DNA of 64,000 bases from Thermothielavioides terrestris NRRL 8126 (GCF_000226115.1 NC_016457.1:1116001-1180000); one strand, 5' to 3'; positions 11,462-23,372 are shown, numbered from the stretch's first letter. Notes: generated by a model from the letters alone, not told the origin. Numbers and translations are program-made.

Positions 11462-11995
11462 GTTGGGACTTGGGGGCGGGGAAAGGTGGAACTTTGGGGA
11501 AAGAGGTGCAGGGGGGCCTATTTTTTATTATTTCGGGTGTCAAACTCATCTAGAAAGGTGGGATGTTTGAGGCGTGTTGAAGTGCTGAGTATTCCGTATA
11601 GAGGTAAGGTAGTGTATAAGGTAGTGTATCTTCTGTTTAAAGAGAATATGAGAATGGTGTAGCTTGGCAACCGAAGAGCTGGCTGTTTCTTTGTGTTCTT
11701 GCGTTCATATGAAGGACTTTAGACAGGCTGTTTTGCTATGTTCACCTCGACTAGGTAAGGTAGGTAGCCAGGGCGGCCCCGAGTATTCGTGGCCGGTGCC
11801 ATCTGAAGACAACGGGCAGAATGGCTGAATTGTGTGGTAAGGTAGGTTGGTGTAGGTACTGTTGGTGGGTTGGTTGATGGTTCCATAACAGCTCCCAAGC
11901 CCAGACTGCCCTTAAAGTACCCCTTGTCCATGCTGCGCACCGTGCCTTCCAACACGTCCTCCGAGCATAGGTGTCACTGGTCTGAATGGTTATCC
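11462..11995. other. Intergenic spacer
   Basis: Between the MFS gene and the TIR element. Contains AGGTAAGGTAG-type short repeats at about 11600-11620 and 11752-11765, which are common low-complexity motifs in this DNA. No gene. Confidence 0.5.
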
Positions 11996-12384
11996 TTAAA
12001 GAGGTCCCGCCAAGACTAATTTCGGAACCTACCGCTTACAAGTATTTACAAATCGCCACGGGTGAGCGGGGTCGCCACGACTTCGAGCAACATCAACAAC
12101 GAAGAATTGCAAAGACTCGTAGCAACAACTTCGCGAAACCTCAACCAAATCGAAAAAAAAGAAAACGAAGTTAACCCGCACCCTAACCTTAACCCGAATC
12201 CTAACTATTTAACCCGAACCCTAACTAGCGGGGGGCTAGCGCCGCCCCCCGTACCCCCGGCGAACTAACCTGTAGCTAACCCGTGGCGATAGTGCAAACC
12301 CCTTGGCCGGTCTTGGCGGGGTACTGACGCTGTAAAAACATTGCCGACAATTGGCCGAAATTAGTCTTGGCGGGACCTCTTTAA
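11996..12384 (+). mobile_element. Non-autonomous TIR element (MITE-like), copy 1
   Basis: 389 bp bounded by perfect 30-bp terminal inverted repeats starting TTAAAGAGGTCCCGCC (11996-12025, complement at 12355-12384). TTAA lies at both outer ends; because TTAA is self-complementary it may be the target-site duplication, as in piggyBac-type insertion, or part of the repeat. It has no transposase. Inside are a poly-A stretch (GAAAAAAAAGAAAA near 12155), a degenerate telomere-like tract (12172-12228, variants of CCCTAA) and a GC-rich palindromic block GGGGGGCTAGCGCCGCCCCCC. A second copy lies at 37368-37733 in the opposite orientation, clearly similar along its whole length. Two copies with conserved ends make this a genuine repeat family. 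The superfamily is inference. Confidence 0.85.
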
Positions 12385-12635
12385 GATCCAGCGGTCTGAA
12401 GAAGAGTTCCGCAGTTTCCAAGCACCAATCAGCGCCCGATCCACTAACATTAGTGTAGCGGTGTTGCAGTTGCCATAAAAGGATTCCACTCCTTACAGCC
12501 TCCCTCATTACTAATCTCAAAGCTGCCTCTTCTCATAGGTAGCCAACTGGCAACCCCGTCATCTCCGGATGGCTCATGGTCCCATGATGAAGAGCCAACT
12601 CTGAGAAGAAACGTGTACTGTGGTAGCTTCGGAGA

Positions 12636-15350
12636 ATGCAACACGGTCGGGGTCGAAAGCGTGTTATCACGTCCTGTCTACCGTGCTACACCCGGAAGCA
12701 GAAAGTAAGCGTCCTCCACAGTAGCCCCGGCGGAGGACTCTCAACTCGTCATGGGAAAAGGTGATACTGAGTAAAGTCCATAGTGTAACCGGCAGTACCC
12801 TTGTAACCACTGCACTCGCCGGCGTCGGCCCGAGCACTGCGTCTTTGACTTCCGACCTTCACCAGCCGGCTGGTCTCCCGCAACCGATGGTGCGGTTGTG
12901 GCTACTCCGGCGGGCGATGCCAGTAGCCTGGACCGACCCCTGAACTCTCGTGATACACCGAGCAGCAAAGAGCAAGGCATAGGCCTCTCTACGACGGTGC
13001 GACGTTCCTCGACTTCTTTTTCCCCCGTCTTGTTGCGTGCGACCTCGGTGATGCGTCTTACGGCCTGTGGGCTAACAGCGCCTCCTGGCTGCCGTGTCTA
13101 GACACACTCGGCCCTCGCGGAGTCGTTCGGGTACTTTGAGCACAGCAGCACCAACACGATGGCTTTGCTCAGAAATGTACGTAATTTCCTGCATTTTCTT
13201 GCCCTCCTTTCTGCCTACTCGCGGTGCCGTAAGCTTCGTTACTGAACCGCACCTGGTTAGTTGATCTGAACGACACGGACCCGGGCAAACCTGCCGCGAG
13301 GGACAAATGTGTTTCCCCGTCCGTCTTCCAGAAGATCGAACGGGACTTGGCGCGCATGCCGCAGCGAGAGGTTCTCGACTTTCTGGTGCAGTATCACATT
13401 CGGGAACTGAACTGGTCGGTCCTCCGGCACAGCCCTATCCATTCTTGGGGGCACCCTTCGCTAACAACGCCGCGCCAGGATAAAACTCGTCATCCACGAG
13501 ACCACCTTCCTGTACCGCTACCAGCAATGGTGGGCCAACCACGATGCGCACTCCGTCGCCGATGTGGAATTTGCCGTCCTCATCCTGCGCATATGCACAT
13601 ACGCGCTCCAGTTCCTGCCCTCGCAGACCCCCAACCACGCAGGCGACACCATCCACGGGATGTCCCGAGGCGACATCCTCCGGGCGTGCACCGACGTGGC
13701 GGACAGTCTGGCCAGGGCCTGTGTTCTCCTCGACGCCAAGGGCTTGCTGGTGCGCGTCCAGCATCTCTTGTACGCCGCCCTGAGGGCCTCGTGTGAAGGC
13801 AGGACGGACCAGTTCTGGGATGGTGTCGTCTCCGCCTGCAGGGCTGCCCTCCGGGCCGGGATCCATATGGATGGCGGTGCTCCTGCTACGGCCTGTTACG
13901 GCGGGGGCGAGATGGAGCGCGAACTGAATCGGAGGACGTTCTGCGGGCTTTACGTGCTGGATAGGTAGGCTCCGGCCTCCTTTCACATTCTTCTTCTTCT
14001 TCTAGTCCACGATGTGCCCAATCTCTCATCCCTTATTTTCCCTTTCTTCTCCTTACCTGCGGCCCTACGTACCTCAGACAGTCGACTCCCTAACACACCT
14101 CGCCATGTCGCAGTCATCTCGCCCGACAACTCGACCGCACCCCCATCCTCCCCGACGACCTCATCACAACCAACCTCCCCCAGATGCGCTTCATTCCGGA
14201 CCTTGCCCGCCCCCCTCCCGAGACCAGCACCAGCGCCAGCACCAGCACCAGCACCCTACCTCCGACACCGGCACCAGACCCCATCACCGAGCGCGTCCTC
14301 CAGGCCCAGCTAGGCCTCTTCTGGCGCCGCCACCCGCCGAACCCGAAACCCAGCCCCAGCAACGACGGCACCGCCAAAACGGCGTGCCCCTACGACCCCG
14401 CCGCCGCCGAGCGCCGCCACGAGGCCTTCGTGACCACCTACCTGGCCGCGCTACCGGCGTGCTTCGCACTGGCCGCCCCGGACCCGGATCCAAGCATGGC
14501 CCCACCCCGGCTGGCCCTGCAGCGCCGGCTGCTGCAGATCGCTATCTACGACTCTGTCTGCTGGAACCATCGCGGCTTGTTGGTCCTGCTGCAACAGCAG
14601 AAGCAGCAGCAGCAGCAACAGGGAGTGGTGGGTGGGGAGGAAGGGGAAAAGGGGGAACGCCAGCGTCATCACCGCCTGCGCCTGCCGGCGTACAAGCGGG
14701 TGCTGCTGCGGGTGCAGAAGCGGCGGATGGCGCGGGCGGCGATGAGGGAGTTGGTTGCGGTGCGGGAGCTGCACGCGCTTTTTGGTGGTGGGGGGGTGCA
14801 GACGCGGTTTGCGGCGATCATCTTCAACTCGTTTGAGGCGGCGACGGTGCTGTTGCTGCTGCTGTGTCTTTGCGGCGGGGAGCCGGATGGGCTGTTTGAC
14901 GTGGGGGAGGGCAAGGGCGAGGGCGAGGGCCAGGGTGAGGGTGAGGGAGGAGAGGACGCAGAGGTGGACGCGGGTGATGAAATCCTAGGACTGCGGTGGG
15001 ACGCTGACGGCGGCAGGCTGACGCGGGAGGGTATGCTGCGCGCGGCCGAGGAGGCCTTGGAGCGGCTGCGGGCGCTGGCGGGGGTGAGTGAGATGGCGGC
15101 GGCCGGGGTGGAGGTTGTTGCGAGCCTTCTTGAGCGGGCGAAGAAGGGCGCTGAGGCGGACCAGACGTCTCGTGAACTACCGGGGGGCGCATCCGCGACG
15201 CCCGTGTGGACAATTCCACCACCGGAGGACTCGGACTTGGACGAGCTCCCGGATTGGATGTCCAGATCAGCTTTTGGCAGTGTGATGCCCGGGGACCCTA
15301 ACTCATTTTTTGGGCTGCAGTTGCATAACTCGGGCTTTCTCCTGTTCTGA
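12636..15350 (+). CDS. Zn2Cys6 fungal transcription factor with fungal-specific TF domain
   Basis: Six exons: 12636-12704, 12784-13047, 13102-13180, 13261-13414, 13479-13964, 14114-15350; total 2289 nt, 762 residues. The first ATG follows an in-frame TAG. The zinc cluster CLPCYTRKQK/CNRQYPCNHC...C fits Cx2Cx6Cx5Cx2Cx8C exactly and is split by intron 1 right before the third cysteine. Exons 3-6 carry the fungal-specific TF domain (PF04082 type): ESFGYFEHSSTNT, VQYHIRELNWIKLVIHETTF, YRYQQWW, NRRTFCGLYVLDSHLARQLD, LPDDL. The C-terminal half has a poly-Gln run (about residue 500), a Gly/Glu-rich acidic stretch and an acidic tail, possible activation regions. Nuclear DNA-binding regulator, probably of CGG half-sites; its targets are unknown. 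Exon 2/3 junction is the least certain: donor GTGATG is weak, but phase and the branch site GCTAAC support it. Confidence 0.85.
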
Positions 15351-17819
15351 CATTTGGAGCTACCTTACTAACAACCTATTATCTCGTGACCGCCGTATCT
15401 GATTCTGAATAAGGTTTGAAGTTTGCCTTGGTGTTGTTCAGCATCCCTTCGGTAGCCGGTCCGCGGTAAGAGGGAGGGGGGGTACAGGCCGAGACAACCA
15501 AGTACGCTCACTGAGACTGATGTCAGTCAGCCCTGGCACATGAACAGGGGTTTACAAAGGAAATAGATCTCTGGACCGTGTTATGTCACCGATCTGGAGT
15601 GATCCCTGCATTACAGGCAGGATTTCATGACTATGGCGTCATCGTAGAGTTGCCCTCAGCCTTGCCCTGTGCAGTGGACGCCGTTGCTGGATCTCTCCTG
15701 GCTGTAGTTAACAGCTCCGGAGTGCGTAGCCACTACGTTTTTTTATTATTATTATTATTATTATTTATTCCCTTTCTTTCGTTCTATTTATTTGATTATG
15801 TTTTCTTATTTTTTTTTTTTTTTCAACTCTTCGACTGTTTTTTTGTTGGGAAATCCGCCCGGGCCCTAGCGGCACGCCGCCGGATGGCCGCGCGCGTGGC
15901 AATGTTAGCTCCCGTTACTCAGTGGCTCACCTCGAGAACTTTATGAATACCGTCGTGATCAAGGTTTGGCAGTTGCAGTGACCCCGCAGTGTTTACGTGG
16001 GTTGTCATGGGTGATAACGCGAGATGTTTGTCCTTGGTGTGTAGGTTACACAATCCGAATTAGTTCCCTACCTGAATGTCCCTCTAATCTAACTCTTGTG
16101 AAACTTCTCGAATGACTGGCCACAGGAAGAACTTGAACTGTTCAGATGTCCGTGCCTCTCAACGCTCGACACTGATGACTCTGATCGCAAGCAGCAGGTC
16201 CGGGAAACCCGCCAACAGGGTCAAGAGAACTCCACCGAGACAATGGGCGGAAAGCTGAGATGCGCTAATGCCTTGGGGCTGAGGATAGGTGGGCCAGCCC
16301 ACGGCCGTTTTGGGCATTGACTGCGTCATGCGATGAGGGGAGAGGGGGAGAGGGACCGAACTGTGCACACAGTGACAGGAACCCGTTGACGCATGAGACG
16401 GTTTTCGGTGGACCCGGCAGCCTCCACGATTGTCCTATCTCTCCTTTGTGTGGTGAGAGTGAGACTCGGACTGAATCCACTACATGTACGTACCAGACTG
16501 AGGCATCAGTGTTTTGAGAGTGTTGGCCGACAAATGTGGGAGATTGCGGCACCTACGAGGGCGGCGTGTGGCGTGTTCGCTGCCGAGGAGGCCATTTGGG
16601 CCTGAAGCAGCGGCTTGACTTTGTGCCCGCACACTGAGACACGAGTCGACTCGTTGAGCCTGAACGGTGAGGGAAGCCCGCACAAATGCTATGGATGATT
16701 GGAGTGTCGCCCCCGTGTCTAAATCCGGCAGGTTCGGCTTGCACGGCAATCCGCAACTCGTAACTTGTAACCTGCCCAATCGGCGAGTTCAACAACAAGA
16801 TATACATTATTGAGGTAACTTCCTGAACGAGCATCTGACGCCAAACTCAGCAAATTCAAGTTAGCTGCGGCCAAGTTGGACAGGCCCGGTGCGGGCTGGC
16901 GGTCGTTGGGTCGGGTGCCCGGCAGGCGTCAGTCCGTTGCACATAACAGCTCAGCCGTTTCGGAGTTGGTTGTGCCTTCTTCTCCTCGGGCATCAAGTTT
17001 TCTTGCTTCTTGTTACCTATTTTGCCAGGCCCAGCCGGCCGCCCCTGAAACTGGCCTCGAATCTCGCCTACGAATCCTCTAGAACAAGAAGAGACGGCTT
17101 TTTGATGAGGTGCAAGCCCAGCTGATCCCTGCGGCGGTCGGCAGCGCGTAATCACCACTGTAAGGTAACTCATCTGTATGCCTGCTATTTTCGTTCTCGG
17201 GTTGGCTCGCTAGTGGCTCGCTGGTGGAACTCCCGACCCCAATGCGATCCACCGCTGCCCCGCCGATCCCCTTGATCTCAGCCCCACCGACTCCCATCCC
17301 TGCTTCGCTTTTGCTGGCGCACTGCCGGGTATGAATACTGTGTCGTTATCCCGGGGCTCTGTTTCTGTGGCCGTCTGAGGATGACGTCCTCTCTTCCCGC
17401 TTGAGTGCCTCTGCCATGGCGATCTCCCGACGCACACAGTAACCATTGATTGCAGAACCAAAGTCCCGAACGACGCCCGAGTTCTGTGTTGTGGAGCAGA
17501 ATCGCCAAATCACTGTGCTGGCTGCTGGCAGCACATCGCCCGGGAGAGCTAACTACCTACCTACCTAGGTAACTAACTACCCCCCTTAGTTCAGTGAACT
17601 ACTGTGGACGGTGCGGCTGCGTCTGCAATTGTGCACGCGAATGTGAGCGGCCGACCGTTCCGCACGCTCTCTGGTCCGCCGCCGCCCCCGAACGCAACGC
17701 GAAACTTGAAAACCGGTTGGGGGGCCTGGGGAAGCTCCTGGCTGAATTGGGCATCCATACGGAACACCCAGTACGAAATAAATCGCTGGTGACCCCGCGT
17801 TCGTGCCCGCTCTCAAACC
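15351..17819. other. Intergenic, no supported gene
   Basis: About 2.5 kb before the PSD2-type gene. Includes a low-complexity T/A block (15738-15842) and a CTACC repeat with a CCTAGG centre at about 17552-17580. Frames up to 122 codons exist but none has a domain or coding bias. The last 200 bp are the C-rich leader of the next gene. Confidence 0.5.
15738..15842. repeat. Low-complexity T/ATT-rich tract
   Basis: Consists of T-runs with seven or so ATT units (about 15742-15768), then TTTC/TTTA units and an uninterrupted run of about 19 T near 15809-15828. It is a simple repeat with no coding potential. Confidence 0.8.
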
Positions 17820-20800
17820 ATGATCCGCATCCTCCCCAGCCGACTCAAGCCCGTCTGCTCCAACAGCTCGGCAGCCAACTCGACACCCAATAGCCGCAGC
17901 AGCAGTCCAATGCGCAACAAAGGAGACACGCCGAGCCCTGAGGGGCGCCCGGACAACGGCCTGGCCTTGAATGTCGTGATCTTGCGGGTACGGCCGCTGC
18001 CGATGCGAACTCGACCGAGAGCACACGAGCACTGACATGTGGACTCGCTGAATTAGGCCAGGAATCTCGCCGCCAAGGACCGGGGAGGCACGTCGGATCC
18101 GGTGAGTGCGACACCGCATAGCATACGACATGGCTCGAGTCCTGCAGCCCGTGCCGGAAGCGAGGGAGCCCGCGGCTAACTGCTTCCTTGCTTGCTTGCT
18201 CGATCCCTAGTACCTCGTCTTGACTCTTGGCGACGCGAAGCACATCACCCACACCGAGTCCAAAACGCTCAACCCCGAATGGAGCGAACAATGCCAGCTG
18301 CCCGTCTCGGGCGTCCAGAGCCTGATCCTCGACGTGTGCTGCTGGGACAAGGACCGCTTTGGCAAGGACTACCTGGGCGAATTCGACCTCGCACTGGAGG
18401 AGATCTTTGCGGACGGGAAGGTCGAGCAGCCGCCCAGGTGGTACCCCCTGAAGAGCAAACGACCCGGAAAGAAGACGAGCGTCGTCTCCGGCGAGGTCCT
18501 GCTGCAGTTCACTCTGCTCGACAGCACCAACCGGCTCGCGACCCACGAGCAGATCTTTGACAAGTTCGTCGCTCTGGTCAAGTCGGCCCCCGGCGCCGAC
18601 GTCTCGCGGAACCCGACACCGTCTCGAACGCCCGTGCTAGCCCCGGTCGCCAAGGGCAAGACGCCCTCGCCTCCGCCGCCGCTCGGTGAGAGACGGGAGA
18701 ACGACAATGACGAGGAGGATGAGTACGACGTCTACGAGGACGAGACCCCCGAGGACGAAGACCCGACCAAGCCGGAATCAGCCGAGAAGAGGCGGAGAAG
18801 GCTACGCATCAAGGGACTGAAGCGCAAGAAGAGGGAGAACCCATACGAGTTCACCAACGGCGGCAGCGACGTGGTCGGCATCATTTTCCTCGAGATCAGC
18901 AACATCACGGACCTGCCGCCCGAGTCCAACCTGACCAAGACGAGCTTCGACATGGACCCCTTCGTCGTGGCCTCGCTGGGCAAGAAGACGTACCGGACCA
19001 AGACGATCCGCCACAACCTAAACCCCGTCTTCAACGAGAAGATGATCTTCCAGGTCCTCAATCACGAGCAGTCGTACAGCTTCTCGTTCACCGTCATCGA
19101 CCACGACAAGTACTCGGGAAATGACTTCATCGCCTCGGTGAACTTCCCGGTCAAGGACCTGATCGAGAAGGCGCCCAAGGCCGACCCGGAGACCGGCCTG
19201 TACAACCTCAGGGACGTCCCGGAGTACTCGGCTCCTGTGCAGCGCCCCCGGTTTATGAGACTGGGGCTGTCTCGCACGCCGTCTTCTCAGAGCCTGAGCA
19301 AACTTGCCAGACCGGGCATATCGAAGAGTTCCTCTGCCAGCTCGTCGGCGGCTTTGACTGCGACGGCACCGGCGTCGACCCCCACTGCTTCCCAGCTTCC
19401 GGCGGATGCCATCCCAGAAGGCGCGCAGCCGGCTGTTCCCTCCACGGGCGTTCTTCAGCCGGGAGACAATGCCGTAGCGGCTGCAGCCTCCACGCTTGGC
19501 GAGACCACGCCGTCCGACGGCGAGGACTCCGACTTTCTCCCCTACACGCTCCCGCTCAAGATGAAGAACCAGGAAAAGTGGGAGGCCAAGCACAACCCGG
19601 TGCTCACCATCCGTGCCAAGTACATGCCCTACCCGGCGCTTCGCCAGCAGTTCTGGCGCGCGATGCTGAAGCAGTACGACACGGATGAGAGCGGGCGCAT
19701 CAGCAAGGTGGAGCTGACGACCATGCTGGACACGCTCGGATCGACGCTGCGCGAGTCGACCATCGACAGTTTCTTCCAGCGCTTCCCTCATAAGGCGAGT
19801 GACAGCGACGATGCGGCGGATCTGACCGTGGACGAGGCCGTCATCTGCCTCGAGGACCAGCTGCAGGCCAAGTCGCGGCCACCGGGCGTCGCGGACCGCA
19901 TGAAGAACCTGCTGCCAGATGCTGACAAGGTCAAAAATCTCGTACCGATTCCCGGAGTGTCCGGGAAGGGCGGCGCCGGCGGGGCCGAGACGCCGGCGGA
20001 GACCACCGAGACGCCGTCCGAGTTGCAGACCACCGACTCGTCCACCGTCGCGGTACCAGAGCTGGGCACACCGGGCGAGGAAGGCGACCTCCTGGACAGA
20101 GACGACCTGAACATCAGCACGGCTGAGGAGCACGTGGTCGAGATCCGCGAGTGCCCCATCTGCCACCAGCCGCGGCTGAACAAGCGCAAGGACGCAGACA
20201 TCATCACACACATCGCCACGTGCGCCAGCCAGGACTGGCGCCAGGTCAACAACCTGATGATGGGCGGCTTCGTCACATCCAGCCAGGCGCAGCGCAAGTG
20301 GTACTCCAAGGTCATCACCAAGATCTCGTACGGCGGCTACAAGCTCGGGGCCAACTCGGCCAACATCCTCGTGCAGGACCGCATCACCGGCCAGATCAAC
20401 GAGGAGAAGATGAACGTGTACGTGCGATTGGGCATCCGCCTGCTCTACAAGGGTCTGAAGTCCAACAACATGGAGACGAAGCGGAGTAAGTGAACCAACC
20501 GTCAACCGTCTTCCCCGAACCCGCTGTGGGTTCTGTAATGTGGCAACCCGAACTAAATAAACCCCGGAACAGTCCGCAAGCTCCTCAAGAGCCTCAGCAT
20601 CAAGCAGGGCAAGAAGTACGACGACCCGGCGTCCAAGGCCGAGATCCCCAAGTTCATCGCCTTCCACGGGCTGGACATGTCCGAGGTGCTGCTCCCGCTG
20701 GACGAGTTCAAGAACTTCAACGAGTTCTTCTACCGCGCGCTCAAGCCCGGCTCGCGGCCGTGCTCGGCGCCCAACAACCCGCGCATCATCGTGTCGCCGG

Positions 20801-21661
20801 CCGACTGCCGCTCCGTCGTCTTCAACCGCATCGAGACGGCCACGCAGGTGTGGATCAAGGGCCGCGAGTTCAGCGTGCGCCGCCTGCTCGGCAACGCCTA
20901 CCCGGAGGACGTGGCGCGCTACGAGAACGGCGGCGCGCTCGGCATCTTCCGGCTCGCGCCCCAGGACTACCACCGCTTCCACGTCCCCGTCGACGGCATT
21001 ATGCGCCAGCCCCGGACCATCGCCGGCGAGTACTACACGGTCAACCCGATGGCGATCCGCTCCGCGCTGGACGTGTACGGCGAGAACGTCCGCGTGCTCG
21101 TGCCCATCGACTCGCCCGAGTTCGGCCGCGTCATGGTCATCTGCGTCGGCGCCATGATGGTCGGCAGCACGGTCATCACCCGGACCGAGGGCGAGGAGGT
21201 CCGCCGCGCCGAGGAGCTCGGCTACTTCAAGTTCGGCGGCAGCACCATCGTTCTGCTGTTTGAGAGCGGCAAGATGGTGTTTGACGACGACCTGGTCGAT
21301 AACTCGAACACCGCGCTCGAGACGCTCGTATGTTTAACCACTCCCCCCCTTCTCCCCCGTTCCCCCTCCCTCTATTTCTCCCACCACCCAACAGCACACC
21401 CAAACACAGTTGTTCTAACCATCCCGGAACACACAGATCCGCGCCGGCATGTCGGTCGGCCACGCCCCCTCCGAGCCGCAGTGGACCCCGGACATGCGCA
21501 AGGACGAGGACCAGATCACCGCCGCCGACAAGGCCGAGGCCCGCCGCCGCATCCAGGGCCAGGTCAGCGCGTCCGACGCCGCCGACGCCGCTGCCACCGA
21601 CGCTGCTGGTGCCGCTGGCGGGGAGGAGGAGTCGTCGTTGGAGGATAGCGGTAGTGGCTAG
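17820..21661 (+). CDS. PSD2: Phosphatidylserine decarboxylase, type II, C2 domains
   Basis: Five exons: 17820-17987, 18057-18101, 18211-20485, 20573-21327, 21437-21661; 3468 nt, 1155 residues. It converts phosphatidylserine to phosphatidylethanolamine in Golgi/endosomal membranes. N-terminal C2 domain spans the first three exons (VVILR/ARNLAAKDRGGTSDP/YLVLTLGD). An acidic linker follows, then a second C2 (GIIFLEISNITDLPPES, DPFVVASLGKKTYRTK). An EF-hand loop DTDESGRISKVE sits at residues 561-572. A zinc-finger-like CPICHQ...H-x3-C follows, then the decarboxylase domain with SPADCRS, HRFHVPVDG and the self-cleavage site FGGST. Cleavage before Ser1053 would give the pyruvoyl group and an alpha chain of about 103 residues. 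Domain order matches yeast Psd2. The 15-codon exon 2 is supported by phase and by the intact C2 strand across both junctions. Confidence 0.93.
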
Positions 21662-23117
21662 TCCAGGGTTATCTACGTCTCGTCTTGCCTATGGTGTGTG
21701 TGGAAAGGGGCCCCGAAGGGTGCGGCTATCGCCGATCGCCCCCTTGTCTGGATGATACCGATGGGGTGCTCATGTGGCGCGGGAGTTTTGCCAGACTTTT
21801 TTTTTTCTTACACGGAATGCGATAATTAGAAGTGTTAGCGTAGAGTTTCGTTAGGGGATATTCTTGTTGTTGCCGCTCCTGCTGCTTCTGCTGCCTTCTG
21901 TGTGTGTCTGCGTGTGTGCGGGGCACGGAACAGATGCAGAAAACAAGACTACATTATAGAGGAATGCAGATATGGGTAGGTGTATGCATGGATCCCGACA
22001 GATTGGTTCTGACCGTGGTCGGTGGTTGTCCTTGAAACCAACCCGTTGTGCGTGGCCGAATGAGACTGAGGATGGCTGGTTGGTATGCTGAGAATAAGTT
22101 GTCATCGAGGGCATCGAACCCTCCTACTGCTTGCTGCCTTACACAGACAAAAGTGAACTCAGACCTGTGGACCAAATCCTGTTGCTCTCTGATTCTATCA
22201 TCATAAAAACGCCGGTGAAGATGTGACCCTGCCATGCAGCCCGTTCGTTCCTTATTCCCGATCATCAAGACCCGAATGACCCGAACCGGCGAAGAAAAGC
22301 AAAAGAGGAAGCAGCAGACCCATATCTGTCTGTTTGTCCTTCAACAATCCGATAGATCCATGCAGCACCCATGTCGCCGTCGCGCCTGTCATGAGGTAAC
22401 TATTCAGCCAACTGCCGCCGCCAACAAGAAAAGCAGACGGCTCTTGCATCGCAATGCCACCCTGCCATGCCATCGCGGCCTGACCCACTTCCTCTCTTCT
22501 CCCACCATAAAACCGCAGATGCAATCAATGCAGGTGATGTAAGCGCCCCCCAGGAACCGAAACCGAGAGGCTGATTTCGATTTGGCCAGCATATACCGAG
22601 CGGGCGCGGCCTGATCATCCCGTCCCGGTCTGCCGCCTGCAGTTGGACAGCTGAAGGAAGCCGTGCAGGTGTGGTTAAAAAAATTGAGGTAGGCCAGCGA
22701 AACCTGAGGTAGGCTAGCGGATGGCGGCATTGCGCGGGCGGATGGTGTGTTGTGTGGGATGTTGGGTCCCGTGGTCGAAAAAGCGACGGGCGATGACAAA
22801 ACCAGGTCTTGTTAACGCCGGTACAGTACGTGGGTGCGCCCCATTCCCCTGGCCCGACGTTCGTCCATGCCGTTCCGTCTCGATGGTTTGGATGGCGCTC
22901 GGGGCTGACCTCAGCGCTGGGCTCAGCTGAAAAACGATGCGCCTTGCCGTGCAGGGTGCAGTGCATGTAATAGCGTGGCGTGTGTGTCGTGCAAGCCCTG
23001 AGAGGCGGCGGTGGTGTGCTCGAAAGCTGCATGCCGTTTCCGAGTATGCAGCTGGTTGTGCTCATCCGCTTAGTGATGAGGAGCATCCCGCAAAGAAGCA
23101 GCCAGGCTTGCGCTTCC
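21662..23117. other. Intergenic, no supported gene
   Basis: 3' flank of PSD2 and about 1.2 kb of unannotated DNA. The minus strand near 22107-22123 has a T-arm-like GAGGGTTCGATGCCCTC, but no tRNA can be folded around it. No coding exon is recognised. Confidence 0.45.
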
Positions 23118-23372
23118 CTAACGGGAGCCCCAGCGCCAGCTGGAGCCCAACGACGACTGGCGTGTGAGAGGAGGGTGCGAAGCCTCGCCGCGCTCGCTGT
23201 CCAAGGACTGCTTCTCGGGCGACGGGGAGCGGGGCAGGTAAGACGCCGTGGAGGCTGTGCTGGCGGGAGGTGACGGCAGCGGGTGAGGCTCTGGCGAAGA
23301 CTGCCGCGTTTGGCGCCACGACGAGTAGATCTGCTTGCACAAGTGTGCCGACATGGTGTAGGTGGGCGCCAT
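23118..23372 (-). CDS. Small Ser/Pro-rich hypothetical protein
   Basis: 84 codons from the ATG at 23372, which sits in a good context (CTACCATGG). The frame stays open upstream to 23438, but only from a TTG. The protein begins MAPTYTMSAHLCKQIYSSWR and continues Ser/Pro/Glu-rich with SPEPHPLPSPP and YLPRSPSPEKQSLDS, ending SSWRWGSR. Third positions are mostly G or C, unlike the surrounding sequence. No signal peptide, membrane segment or known domain. SP motifs suggest possible phosphorylation sites. I do not recognise the family. It could be a single-exon small gene, one exon of a larger gene, or chance. Confidence 0.45.
   Translation of the reverse strand: MAPTYTMSAHLCKQIYSSWRQTRQSSPEPHPLPSPPASTASTASYLPRSPSPEKQSLDSERGEASHPPLTRQSSLGSSWRWGSR

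Noticed and set aside
12172..12228. True telomere or chromosome end
   Set aside because: The CCCTAA units are degenerate, only about 57 bp long, and lie inside a TIR element with genes on both sides.
19018..20982. 654-codon antisense frame
   Set aside because: Mirror frame of the PSD2 gene caused by G/C third-position bias; low-complexity Leu/Val/Glu composition.
22080..22220. Possible tRNA or C/D snoRNA on the minus strand (T-arm-like sequence, ATGATGA and CTGA)
   Set aside because: No matching acceptor or anticodon stem could be found, and the box spacing and terminal stem of a snoRNA are not convincing.
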